The position numbers were made by a program, and so were the translations under genes. From positions 1,054,001-1,118,000 of the forward strand of contig OZ241995.1 of the NCBI GenBank assembly GCA_965204465.1: 64,000 bases of DNA. Direction: 5' to 3'. The notes below the pieces were generated by a model. It saw only the letters and a list, made by a program, of their open reading frames with translations, made no database searches and was not told the DNA's origin. Positions 1-8,999 of the stretch are shown here, piece after piece (the stretch's first letter is position 1; each line of letters begins with the position of its first letter). The stretch is from CBDBES01 sp965204465. GTDB lineage: Bacteria > Spirochaetota > Leptospiria > Turneriellales > CBDBES01.

Positions 1-3000
1 GGGTAAAAGAACCACCAGGGCAATTCCCCTTATCAACGTCTTTACCTTCATCGCAGTTTGCCTGCTTAGAGTTATTGATCAATGATTGGGCCATATCCGC
101 GGAAATATCCGGAGCTAAAAGCGTGACCAACTGCATTTGAGCCCTATAGGTATCCCAGCCAGAAAAGAGCTGATATTGTGCCCTTTTTCTACTACCCACT
201 AACTCTAAATCATAAATACTCTCATTAAAACCTCTATATTTGTCATTGGTGTCGCTAAAAATATCAGGATGCAGAAGCGCTCTATAAAGACTGGTATAAA
301 ATATTTCTTTTATTCTGGTACTGGCACCTGCATCTTCAATCCTGATCCTTCCTAAAATATCGTTCCAGTTTTCTTGAACCACTCTTCTAACTCCAGAAAA
401 ATCCCAATCCGATATCTCTGCTTTTAAATTAGCATAAGCACCATCATGATTTATATAAGAAAGTCCAAATTTCATTCTAATAATGCCACTCGTTCCGCTT
501 AATTCAAACAGTAGAGGCAATTGATAAAGATGTGAATTTGCTGGACCGAGTCTTATAGCTCTTGCCTGGTTAATATTACTCGCCGTTTGTTCTAATTCAG
601 CGACCATATATATTGTATAATTACCCCAAGCAGGAGAACAGAAACCATAATTCTGGATTGTCAATTGGATAACAGTCTTACTGTCTCTGATATTTTTTTC
701 TATGCGAGCCATATTTCGCACCATTCTACTCGCCGTAGTGAAAAAGAAAGTAGCCTTGTCTTGGGAAGCAGGTAAGGTGAACTGAGCGATTCCCGTTCTC
801 TTATTTGCCACTACTTCTGCTATCATCTCATCACTAAAAGTAGCTTTAAAATACCCTGGCCTCCCAATAGTATTGGCACTGAAATCACTGTTTTTAATCA
901 CTAAGGGGGCTAGAAAATCAGAAGCAGAATCTCCTGCAAATATCTGTAGTTTTTTTGAGGTTTGGTCTCCTGGATATACCATGAAGGGGAAATCCAACGC
1001 CAGGTCTCCACTGCAACCCATTCCAGAGACAGCCGTAGTGGTAAAACCCTTTATTCTGGATCTTGCTGCGGCTGTTTGAGGATAATTACCCCATTTATAT
1101 CTAGTGTCTTGGTGGTTTGAATTATACCTATTTAGACCAACGCTATATGAATGAGTATTCACAGGAGAAATAGCTACCATTCCAAAAGGAGAAGCTGCTC
1201 CCGCGAACATATGAGAGATATCGCTATCAGCAAAAATAGACCCCCCTTCTGTAGGGGCTATAGTTCTACCTGTAAAATATCTGGTATCTACATACTGGGC
1301 TGCGTTATAGGCTAAACGCATGTCTCTTATAGAAACCGCAGTTGGGACTGCAATTGATTCCTCGCTTTTAGGCCCTTCTACTTTACATACACCGCAGGAG
1401 CCTACATCAATCACAGCGGATACACGATAGTTATAGGTTATACCGTTCGTAAGACCCATATCCACATAACGGAGAACGGTAACATTATCTGCTATAGGAG
1501 CAGGATCCCTATCTCTATAAATCCTATAATAACTGGCGTTCGTGACAGCATTCCAACTCAATTCTATTTGAGTATTTCCTTCTGAAGCATTTAAACCTTG
1601 GGGAACCGATGGCGGATCAGGGAGAGGGATAACCTCTACAAAAGAACTCTTATTCCCTTCCTGGCCGTATTCATCCACGGAGGTTACCTCGTAATTATAG
1701 GTTGTACCATTCGTAAGACCCGTATCCACATAACGGAGAACGGTAACATTGTCTGCTATAGGGTTAGAGTTTCCATTTCTATAAATCCTATAATAACTAG
1801 CGTTTATTACCATATCCCACATCAATTCTACTTGAGTATCTCCCCTTGAAATCTGCACATTCTCAGGAGCAGATAGAGGCTCGGGGAGAGGGGTAACTTG
1901 TACAGAACTACTTTTTTCACTCTCTTCATCAGAGGCATTTACGGCGGATACCTCGTAAGAATACGTCGTACCGTATGTAAGACCGGTGTCTGTGTAACTG
2001 AGAGCTATAACATTGTTTGCTATAGGAGTGGCGGCCCCATCTCTATAAATTCTATAATAACTGGCGTCCGTGACCTCAGACCACGTTAGCGTAATTTCTA
2101 TATCTCTTAAACTTACACTTAAATTACCTGGAACCCCACTAATAGTTCTGCCAGGGATTGCTACGATTCGATCACTTTTCGGACCTTCCAATATACATGA
2201 GGCACAAGAGCCTGCGCCTACGGAGAGCACGGCGGATACCTGATAGACATAGGTCGTACCGTTTGTAAGACCCATATCCACATAACGGAGAACGGTAACA
2301 TCATCTGCTATAGGAATGGTGGCCCCATCTCTATAGATCCTATAATAACTCGCTTTCGTGACAGCATTCCAACTCAGCTTAATTTGATTTTCAGCAGCTT
2401 CAGTCCTTACCCCCTCAGGAACATTAGGCCGAGGCGGTAAAGGTCTTACGGATCCAGGAATACTCTTGCTCCCCTCTTGATCGTATTTGTCTACTGCGGA
2501 GACCTGATAGGTGTACGTCGTACCGTTTGTAAGACCGCTATCCGTATGGCTGAGACCTGTAACATTATCTGCTATAGGAGTAATGGCCCCATCTCTATAA
2601 ATCTTATAATAACTGGCGTTCGCGACCTCATCCCAGCTCAAGTTTGCTCTGGAGTCACCTTTTAAGATCTCTACATTTTGAGGAGCAGGCGGAGGGTCGG
2701 GGAGGGGTGTTGCATTTATAGAACTCTTGTCCCACTCTACATCAAATTCATCTACGGCAGATACCTGGTAATTATATGTTTTACCGTTCGTAAGACCCGT
2801 GTCTGTGTAAGAAGTTTTGGTCGTATCGTCAATCTTAGAATTATCCCTGTAAATATTATACATAACGGATCCTTCGACTGCATCCCAATTGAGAATAACC
2901 TGACCACTTTCGGCTCTTGCTTGAAAGTTAGCAGGAGATCCAAGAGGTTCTCTCTCTACATCAAATAAAACAGAAGAATCTCCTTCACAGCTTAAGAGAA

Positions 3001-3121
3001 TGGCGAGAGTAGAAAACAATACTGCATAAACGGATTTAAAGATCTTTAAAGTAAAGATCAATCTTGAAAGAACATTTCTTTTTAATTTTAGTGCTATTTC
3101 TACAAGTTTAATATTTTTCAT
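1..3121 (-). CDS. Lipoprotein with six FN3 domains and a GH92 alpha-mannosidase domain (3' end outside window)
   Basis: The minus-strand frame is open from the ATG at 3119-3121 to the left edge, about 1040 residues, with GGAGG just upstream. The N-terminus has a long hydrophobic segment ending in a lipobox (LLSC, Cys about residue 45), so the protein is probably a surface or periplasmic lipoprotein. Six fibronectin type III domains follow (motifs such as SYYRIYRDG and GLTNGTTY), to about residue 590. The rest matches glycoside hydrolase family 92: ASPFGM in the N-terminal beta-sandwich, then WDFSGV, FYTSLYRAL, SGWDTYRAQ and DMAQSL of the catalytic domain. GH92 enzymes are calcium-dependent exo-alpha-mannosidases. 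The catalytic acid/base region lies outside the window and cannot be checked. A role in cleaving host or environmental mannosides is inference. Confidence 0.85.
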   Translation of the reverse strand, partial: MKNIKLVEIALKLKRNVLSRLIFTLKIFKSVYAVLFSTLAILLSCEGDSSVLFDVEREPLGSPANFQARAESGQVILNWDAVEGSVMYNIYRDNSKIDDTTKTSYTDTGLTNGKTYNYQVSAVDEFDVEWDKSSINATPLPDPPPAPQNVEILKGDSRANLSWDEVANASYYKIYRDGAITPIADNVTGLSHTDSGLTNGTTYTYQVSAVDKYDQEGSKSIPGSVRPLPPRPNVPEGVRTEAAENQIKLSWNAVTKASYYRIYRDGATIPIADDVTVLRYVDMGLTNGTTYVYQVSAVLSVGAGSCASCILEGPKSDRIVAIPGRTISGVPGNLSVSLRDIEITLTWSEVTDASYYRIYRDGAATPIANNVIALSYTDTGLTYGTTYSYEVSAVNASDEESEKSSSVQVTPLPEPLSAPENVQISRGDTQVELMWDMVINASYYRIYRNGNSNPIADNVTVLRYVDTGLTNGTTYNYEVTSVDEYGQEGNKSSFVEVIPLPDPPSVPQGLNASEGNTQIELSWNAVTNASYYRIYRDRDPAPIADNVTVLRYVDMGLTNGITYNYRVSAVIDVGSCGVCKVEGPKSEESIAVPTAVSIRDMRLAYNAAQYVDTRYFTGRTIAPTEGGSIFADSDISHMFAGAASPFGMVAISPVNTHSYSVGLNRYNSNHQDTRYKWGNYPQTAAARSRIKGFTTTAVSGMGCSGDLALDFPFMVYPGDQTSKKLQIFAGDSASDFLAPLVIKNSDFSANTIGRPGYFKATFSDEMIAEVVANKRTGIAQFTLPASQDKATFFFTTASRMVRNMARIEKNIRDSKTVIQLTIQNYGFCSPAWGNYTIYMVAELEQTASNINQARAIRLGPANSHLYQLPLLFELSGTSGIIRMKFGLSYINHDGAYANLKAEISDWDFSGVRRVVQENWNDILGRIRIEDAGASTRIKEIFYTSLYRALLHPDIFSDTNDKYRGFNESIYDLELVGSRKRAQYQLFSGWDTYRAQMQLVTLLAPDISADMAQSLINNSKQANCDEGKDVDKGNCPGGSFT
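1430..2960 (-). repeat. FN3-coding tandem repeats
   Basis: Units of roughly 260-300 bp within the GH92 lipoprotein gene repeat almost verbatim in short blocks. The block coding for the VTVLRYVD and GLTNGTTY strands and the block coding for SYYRIYRDG recur near 1450-1530, 1700-1810, 1960-2070, 2250-2350 and 2520-2620. This suggests recent duplication or gene conversion among the FN3 modules. Confidence 0.75.
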
Positions 3122-3292
3122 TGGGCCTCCTTAGATTTAGTTCATTTTAAACTTTTACTAGACTTTATACGTAAATCTCTCTAGCTCTAATAATATGTCA
3201 AGCAAAAAAAGTAAAAACTAATAAAAAATTTATAGCCTTTCTATGCAAAACATCCAGTAACCTTGATACTACGGAGCAGTGAATACCGCCAA

Positions 3293-3317
3293 AGGCTGTA
3301 CTTTGTACACATATCTT
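3293..3317. repeat. 25-bp repeat with TGTAC-TTT-GTACA palindrome, copy 1
   Basis: The 25 bases here are identical to 8238-8262. The core at 3297-3309 is an inverted repeat, TGTAC and GTACA around TTT. This copy lies in the short gap between two minus-strand genes. Function unknown; it could be a regulatory site or the end of a vanished mobile element. Confidence 0.6.
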
Positions 3318-3334
3318 ACACTGCTTGTTTAGAA

Positions 3335-3718
3335 CTACAGGTTATTTTGAACCTTGTGCGTTGGGAACTTTATATTCATATAAATAGAGATCCCTAGACT
3401 CATAAAATAGAATAGTCCGGTCATGCTATCAACAAGGTCTACGGGAAGATCAAGGCTGAACATGCGATCTAAAATATATTTGATATAAGAGTTTGGAATA
3501 TTTGTTTTGCCCAATTTATGTAGAATCTGCCAATGCCAATCAGTCAATGGACAATAGCCAATACCGTAGAAAATTCCCAATAAAAACCAAGAGAGTCCAG
3601 TCAAAATAAGCATGACTAAATTAGACTTGCGGGTTATTCTAAATATCCATCCAAATAAATTGAAAAAGATAAGAAATGTATGGCCTAGAAGAAAGAAGAT
3701 GTCTAAAAATTGATACAT
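3335..3718 (-). CDS. Small membrane protein, DUF2784-like
   Basis: A 127-residue protein with about four hydrophobic segments (residues 5-25, 33-55, and 95-115 clearest). It carries a YCPLTDWHWQIL stretch, the most recognisable motif of the DUF2784 membrane family (a CPLT segment between helices). No enzymatic residues are obvious and I can give no function. The family call rests on the motif plus overall topology, and a search with PF10861 would settle it. It is separated from both neighbours by more than 100 bp and looks monocistronic. Confidence 0.5.
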   Translation of the reverse strand: MYQFLDIFFLLGHTFLIFFNLFGWIFRITRKSNLVMLILTGLSWFLLGIFYGIGYCPLTDWHWQILHKLGKTNIPNSYIKYILDRMFSLDLPVDLVDSMTGLFYFMSLGISIYMNIKFPTHKVQNNL

Positions 3719-3890
3719 TTTAAAAGGCTATTGTAATTTATTCAATACTTTGTACAGTTAATATCACCTAAAACCTTGCTGTTATTTATATGCTGTTTTG
3801 GCTAAGAAATAATTTTTTAGGCAATATTCTTAGGCTTAAAACCGAAATAGAATATACACCCCGTTTTATTTGAAAAATATTTAATTTACC

Positions 3891-5264
3891 ATGGACCAAC
3901 AAAAGCAAGAATATAGATTCATATCCGAAAAGGATCAAAACAGACTATTAGAAACTCTTAAAAAGCTGATCCAAAAGAGGCATGATCTTCTTTTAAAACG
4001 TATTTTAAATAAGATCCATCCTAAAGACCTGGCGCAATTATGGAATCTATTTGAGAAATGGGAAAAGGAACTCATCCTATTAAATCTTAAAAAAGAAAAT
4101 AGTGCTGATCTGGTTTCTAAGCTAGATATAAAAAGCAGGAATGAACTATTCCAATCTAAGCATACCAACTGGATCATAGAACGTCTGGAGGAATTAGAAT
4201 CCGACGATGTTGTAGATATTTTAAAAGAACTTCCTGCAAAGAAATTTGATTTTATAATAAAGAAGTTTGATAAATCTTATTTAAGAAAAATAAAAGAACT
4301 CATTAAGTATCCTGAAAAAACGGCTGGTTCCTTGATGAGTGCTGATTTTTTAGCAGTGAATAAAAATGCCTCTTTGAAAAATATCATCAAGCGTTTTCGT
4401 AAATTTAAAGAAGAAGAAACAGAAAATATTCAATTTGTTTATGTATTAGACCAACATAATTACCTTCTTGGTTATATACCATTAAGAAGGTTGATTTTGA
4501 AGAAAGGCTCTCAAATAGCAAAAGATATCATGATACCCATACCCTTTAAGGTAACTCCTTTTATGGACCAAGAAGAAGTTGCTAAAATTTTCAAGGATTA
4601 TGATCTGATCACTCTCCCGGTTGTGGACGAAAAAGGAACTCTTTTAGGTAGAATAACCATAGATGATGTAGTTGATGTATTAGAAGAAGAGGCTTCTGAA
4701 GATGTCTTTAAAATGATGGGTTTGAGTACGGAAAAAAACATCACCAGTATACTTCTTTCTCTAAAAAGTAGATTTCCATGGATGCTGATCAATTTGATCA
4801 CCACAGCAATTGCTGCATCTATAATTGATGCATTCAACACCACAATCCAAAAATTTATCATATTAGCTGCCTTTATGCCTATGGTAGCTGCCTTAGGAGG
4901 TGCTACGGGGAACCAAATGGTAGCAATCATCATCAGAGGTATTACGGTTGGATTGCACTTGAAACAGGTTTGGGGGATACTAATGAGAGAGTTATCCGCA
5001 GTTTTTCTGGGTGCATTGTTGATAGGTATACTTGTAACTATATTTTCTTTTCAAGCTCATGGGAACTCTGTTTTTGGTTTATTAATCGCATCCTCTTTAA
5101 CATTGAATATGCTATTTGCTACCATTATAGGGGCAGCTATTCCTCTCTTTCTAAAATTTTTTAAATTTGATCCTGCAATGGGGTCTTCTGTATTGGTAGC
5201 AGCCTGTACAGACATAATTGGTTTTTTAATTTTTTTGAGTATAGCGGCTTATGTATTGAGTTAA
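3891..5264 (+). CDS. mgtE: Magnesium transporter MgtE
   Basis: A 457-residue protein with the whole MgtE layout. An N-terminal helical superhelix domain (about 15-135) contains the ELESDDVVDILKELP-type repeat. Two CBS domains follow (about 140-260, including LPVVDEKGTLLGRITIDDVVD). The C-terminal half is a five-helix membrane domain (about 285-457) with GGATGNQ and a late FDPAMGSS segment that matches the pore region of the family. MgtE is a Mg2+-gated channel/transporter of the inner membrane; cytosolic Mg2+ bound at the N and CBS domains closes it. I see no convincing Mg2+ riboswitch in the 170 bp upstream. The gene converges with the pseudogene on its right. Confidence 0.93.
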   Translation: MDQQKQEYRFISEKDQNRLLETLKKLIQKRHDLLLKRILNKIHPKDLAQLWNLFEKWEKELILLNLKKENSADLVSKLDIKSRNELFQSKHTNWIIERLEELESDDVVDILKELPAKKFDFIIKKFDKSYLRKIKELIKYPEKTAGSLMSADFLAVNKNASLKNIIKRFRKFKEEETENIQFVYVLDQHNYLLGYIPLRRLILKKGSQIAKDIMIPIPFKVTPFMDQEEVAKIFKDYDLITLPVVDEKGTLLGRITIDDVVDVLEEEASEDVFKMMGLSTEKNITSILLSLKSRFPWMLINLITTAIAASIIDAFNTTIQKFIILAAFMPMVAALGGATGNQMVAIIIRGITVGLHLKQVWGILMRELSAVFLGALLIGILVTIFSFQAHGNSVFGLLIASSLTLNMLFATIIGAAIPLFLKFFKFDPAMGSSVLVAACTDIIGFLIFLSIAAYVLS

Positions 5265-5440
5265 AGTATTATTCCGCATTAAAATTTTTTATTTCAATTG
5301 CTTCTTTTTTGAGAAGAAGCCATTCTGTTGTTGTGGAATAGTTGATAGGTATAAAATTATTTAAAACAATGGAGAGATACTCCCTTTTGGATAATCTATC
5401 CTTTGATCCAATTTTTATTTTTTCTTTTATTATTTTACAT

Positions 5441-6728
5441 TTATTTTTTAAAGCTGTATGATCTGGTAAAACTGGCCGTCCCCTTTGTAAAAATAGAACT
5501 AAGATAAAATTTACTACCTATACCAAAAGAAGAAGGAAGCCTTATGGATCCAGAGATAGCATCTATCTGAGGTATATCGATATTTTCTAATTCGTTACCA
5601 TTAGCATCTATCGCTCTTTCAATTGTATATTCAGCTACGGTTACTCCCTGCACCAAATCGAGAGTGATCGAGATAGTACTGACATCATCTTCTATATCAT
5701 AAAAAAATGCAAAATCTGAGGCAGCGGGAATCCCAATCGTGGTATTCGAAAAGTATAAAGAACCAGAAACCATTCTTATAGAAAAACCGTTAAATATGCT
5801 ACCCCTGTTAATACCTACCAATCCACCAGCATGAGAATTACTTCTACGAACATCAGTCATATTATTAGAAAGAGAAATGATATTTATATGCTCTAAGGTA
5901 ATATTTTTTATTATTGGTGCATTGGTTGTAACCCCTAAAAGACCTGCATAAGTAGAGCTATCCTGTAATTTTATATCAATAGCAATATTACTGATCACAT
6001 AACTTTTTCCATCTAAACTACCATTGAATGCATTGGAAGGACTATTCCCAATAGGCGGAAAACCTTTATAAGTGCCTAGCACACTCATAGGGCAAACATA
6101 AATATAGCTACTGTCATATCGGGATAAGTCTATGTTGGCCCCTATTGTATAATATCCATGTTTATTGCCTGCAATTGATCAGGATTGCATATTATGTATG
6201 AATCTAATTCTATTCCAGTGCCATAATTTCATCCTGAAAAGTCCTTTTTTGTTGCAGAATCACTTTGAGTGCATACATCATTTTTTTCAGGGGGATTATT
6301 TCTTATTTCCATTTCAAAAAGATGTAATACATCCGGGAAGGTACAGATGACACCATCGAAAATAACTTCTACCGTCTTATCACTATCCATGATGACCAAA
6401 CACATCGTATTATCCGAAGCAGCAGGCGTACAACCAATCCATGCACCAACACGATACATACTAACATTATCTGGAATGGCTGTAAGAGTTATGATCGTTC
6501 CAGATGGTATGTTTGGATAGAAGGCTGGCATAGTGCATTCTGCCCTATCGTGGAGATGCTGCCGTTAACAGGCCTTAGAATAGTAAGTGTATATATATTC
6601 TGGCCAGATGATATCGGAAATTTGTTAGAAGAACGGTTTCCTTTACAATACGCTGTGAAGGAAATAGAAATAAGGATCAAAAATATAAAGAAAAAGGCTC
6701 TATTTTGTTTTTGAAAAAAAATCATCAC
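5441..6728 (-). pseudogene. Decayed lipoprotein (repeat plus GLUG-like domain)
   Basis: Three minus-strand pieces form one broken gene. The first (6728 to about 6510) begins with a signal peptide and lipobox (TAYC), then an IYTLTILRPVNGSIS repeat domain. A missing C near 6507 shifts the frame: QTY ends one frame and PSGTIITLTA resumes in the next. The second piece runs to an in-frame TGA at 6229-6231, after which the same frame continues (ELDSYIICNPDQLQAIN) to a second frameshift near 6155. The last piece (to 5441) has GANIDLS, YAGLLG and similar blocks that look like the GLUG-type beta-helical surface domain. With one stop and two frameshifts, no full product can be made. Whether the pieces are translated is unknown. 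Confidence 0.75.
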
Positions 6729-6756
6729 AAGTGGACTAAATTTATTTTAATGGTAG

Positions 6757-7528
6757 GAGCCTATGCCTCAACACAGAAGAATAATTTACTACATTGTAAT
6801 CTATATCGTATTTTTTGTTCCCGAAGGTTTTTTGATATTTTTTCTCGAAAATATGAAATAATTTCCTAATTTCCTGATCTATACAAGCTGTTCCCGTATC
6901 ATTTTGCTAAAATTGAAGGTTATTGCAGCGATTTTTACCTCTATTCTCGCCTTCTGAATCCCTTTGAGCAATAGTTCCCTAAAGTTTTTAGTCTGTTTTA
7001 GAATCCCAAAAATAGGTTCAATGGAAGAGCTTCGCTTTTTATAAAATGACTTCGCTTCATCAGAAGACATCTTCATGATCATATCCTGATCTTCATGTAT
7101 TTCTCTGCTTTCTTTAACATCAAATCATTTTCATCTGTACTATTATGATCGTCTGATTCAACCTCTGATTCATTTGAGGATATTTACACAGTAGAGCTTT
7201 TGGTATCGGAATGATCCATCGAATCTTTTGATGTATCCGTAGCTATACTCTGCTTGTCCGATGGAGCTTCTGCTTTGTCTAATACTTGCTCTACCAAATC
7301 AGAAGCATTTGCCTTGATTTTAGTTCCATCTACAGAAAAGGATTCATGTCAATTGTATCCAAAAGCTTAACAAATGCATAAATTTCGTGATTCTTATCAA
7401 GATTATCTCCCAGAGTACGGGAAAACATCATAAGTTGATCTCTATCGCTTTGTGCAAATCTATTGTTCATGGGACATAAAAAATAAAAAACTCAAAATGT
7501 AAATATTTTTAAGTTGGTGCACAGGCTC
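6757..7528 (-). mobile_element. IS remnant copy A (IS1182-like transposase, decayed)
   Basis: The ends are imperfect inverted repeats: GAGCCTATGCCTCAAC at 6757 and GTTGGTGCACAGGCTC ending at 7528. Minus-strand fragments inside match an IS1182-like transposase. An N-terminal piece begins MNNRFAQSDRDQLM (about 7470). A middle piece has DGTKIKANASDL, and a C-terminal piece (6879-7082) has SIEPIFGILK. In-frame stops and a large internal loss (no DDE core readable) make it dead. No target duplication is evident. The same ends bound copy B. Confidence 0.8.
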
Positions 7529-7568
7529 TAATTAGTCAGCATTTAATACATAGTCAGCATTTAAAGGC

Positions 7569-7597
7569 TTGACATGTAAACCTGTAAATTAGGATAT
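7569..7597 (+). promoter_or_regulatory. Possible promoter for the TPR/bactofilin pair
   Basis: TTGACA at 7569-7574 is followed after 17 bases by GGATAT (7592-7597). An alternative -10, TATAGT at 7595-7600, gives a 20-base gap. It sits only a few bases before the ATG at 7605, so the transcript would be nearly leaderless unless translation starts at the next ATG (7635). Two direct copies of TAGTCAGCATTTAA lie just upstream, near 7533 and 7551. Confidence 0.45.
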
Positions 7598-7604
7598 AGT
7601 CTCT

Positions 7605-7838
7605 ATGGAAGAGCATAGACTTTCAGAAGAGATTATGAAGATGCTTGTATATTATAATAAAGGAATTGAAATGTACAAGAGCAGAAAATGGTATGAAGCA
7701 ATAGAAGCATTTAAAAAAGCATTGGAGTTAAAACCTGATGATAGGCCTTCTCAATTATATATAGACAGATGCCAGCATTTTATGAAAAATCCTCCTAGCG
7801 AAGATTGGGACGGTGTCTTTACAATGATGGAAAAGTAA
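7605..7838 (+). CDS. Small TPR protein resembling a cyclase C-terminal tail
   Basis: A 77-residue protein. Residues 12-55 form one TPR-like helix pair (YNKGIEMYKSRKWYEAIEAFKKAL then LKPDD). The end, PPSEDWDGVFTM, is the sequence that closes many CHASE2-type adenylate/guanylate cyclases after their TPR segment. No cyclase domain precedes it; an IS remnant ends 76 bp upstream. It may be a free-standing TPR adaptor or the surviving tail of a larger gene. ATG 7605 is used here; ATG 7635, with GAAGAG a few bases upstream, is a plausible alternative start. The bactofilin gene begins 16 bp downstream, so the two are probably co-transcribed. Confidence 0.65.
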   Translation: MEEHRLSEEIMKMLVYYNKGIEMYKSRKWYEAIEAFKKALELKPDDRPSQLYIDRCQHFMKNPPSEDWDGVFTMMEK

Positions 7839-7854
7839 TATTATAGGAAATTAA

Positions 7855-8223
7855 ATGAATGGCAAAAAAACAGATAAGAAAAAAAAAGAATTTACCCAAT
7901 TTCAGGAAAAAAGCTATTTTAATGGTATCTTGAACTTCAAAAACCCTTTGAATATTTTAGGTAAATTTAATGGTAAAATTCAGGGAGAGACCACTTTGCA
8001 AATAGGCTCCAGCGCTTTAGTAGAGGCCAATATCAGTGTAAAAAATTTGATCGTATATGGCAAGGTTATTGGTAACGTTTATGCTAAAGAGAAGGTAGAA
8101 TTAAAAAATGGTTCTTCTTTGATCGGTAATATCAAGTCTACTAAATTAGAGATTGATGAAGGGGTTATATTTGAAGGTCAATGTGAAATGCAAGAAATGT
8201 TTTCCAATTCTAAGAAAGTGTAG
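7855..8223 (+). CDS. Bactofilin family cytoskeletal protein
   Basis: A 122-residue protein with a single bactofilin (DUF583) domain at about 25-110. Short hydrophobic/glycine repeats (GKFNGKIQGE, ALVEANISVKNLIVYGKVIGNVYAKEKV, LKNGSSLIGNIKS) build a right-handed beta-helix. The basic first 20 residues and the polar tail are disordered flanks, as usual. Bactofilins self-assemble into nucleotide-free filaments near the membrane and serve cell shape, wall synthesis or appendage placement. It sits directly behind the small TPR gene. The downstream 25-bp repeat and IS copy B follow within 50 bp. Confidence 0.85.
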   Translation: MNGKKTDKKKKEFTQFQEKSYFNGILNFKNPLNILGKFNGKIQGETTLQIGSSALVEANISVKNLIVYGKVIGNVYAKEKVELKNGSSLIGNIKSTKLEIDEGVIFEGQCEMQEMFSNSKKV

Positions 8224-8237
8224 AAACCAATGCCGTT

Positions 8238-8262
8238 AGGCTGTACTTTGTACACATATCTT
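8238..8262. repeat. 25-bp repeat with TGTAC-TTT-GTACA palindrome, copy 2
   Basis: Identical to 3293-3317 over 25 bases. It ends at the exact base before the left inverted repeat of IS remnant B (8263). The palindromic core is at 8242-8254. The IS may have inserted beside a pre-existing repeat, or the repeat may be a hotspot. Confidence 0.6.
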
Positions 8263-8695
8263 GAGCCTGTGCCTCAACACAGAAGAATAATTTACTACAT
8301 TGTAATCTATATCGTATTTTTTGTTCCCGAAGGTTTTTTGATATTTTTTCTCTAAAATACGAAATAATTTCCTAATTTCCTGATCTATACAAGCTGTTCC
8401 CGTATCATTTTGCTAAAATTAAAGGCTATTGCAGCGATTTTTACCTCTATTCTCGCCTTCAGAATCAGAAGCATTTGCCTTGATTTTAGTTCCATCTACA
8501 GAAAAGGATTCATGTCAATTGTATCCAAAAGCTTAACAAATGCATAAATTTCGTGATTCTTATCAAGATTATCTCCCTGAGTACGGGAAAACATCATAAG
8601 TTGATCTCTATCGCTTTGTGCAAATCTATTGTTCATGGGACATAAAAAATAAAAAACTCAAAAATGTAAATGTTTTTAAGTTGGCGCACAGGCTC
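8263..8695 (-). mobile_element. IS remnant copy B (short deletion derivative)
   Basis: 433 bp bounded by the same inverted repeats as copy A, here closer to a perfect pair: GAGCCTGTGCCTCAAC at 8263 and GTTGGCGCACAGGCTC ending at 8695. The contents are the two ends of copy A joined, with the middle (about 340 bp) missing. Only the N-terminal MNNRFAQSDR segment and the last transposase residues remain. No functional gene. If a full-length relative exists elsewhere it could move this element in trans, as with MITEs. Confidence 0.8.
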
Positions 8696-8999
8696 ATTGT
8701 TACTTTTGATTTTCTACACTTTGCTTAATTTCTGCATTAAATTCTTGTTTTCAGTTTATGGGATATAAGGGTATTAGCGTGGATATAAAGAATCAAAATA
8801 TAAACGAGTGGTTTAAATAGGTTATGGCTTTTGTAACATGTACCCGGAAATTATGTCACATTATATATTTGCTCTACAAAAAAATTCATTCCACTTTTTC
8901 CTAATAGAATTAGTTAGAGATACCCCCCCTATTAAAAAGTTAAATCGATTTAAATTTTTATAGTGAAGATCATGAAAACTTCAAATAGATCTTATTTTA
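8696..8999. other. Intergenic stretch without a recognisable gene
   Basis: AT-rich. One short plus-strand frame (ATG near 8758 to TAG near 8820, about 21 codons) has no recognisable content. I see no tRNA, terminator or convincing promoter. Confidence 0.5.

Noticed and set aside
3880..3890. Mg2+ riboswitch upstream of mgtE
   Set aside because: The 170-bp leader is AT-rich without the paired elements I would expect.
5300..5320. Hairpin GCTTCTT/AAGAAGC as a terminator for mgtE
   Set aside because: Perfect stem but AT-rich and with no T run on either side.
5269..5530. Minus-strand open frame of about 60-80 codons overlapping the tail of the lipoprotein pseudogene
   Set aside because: No start codon seen and no recognisable motif; it overlaps the better-supported lipoprotein frame.
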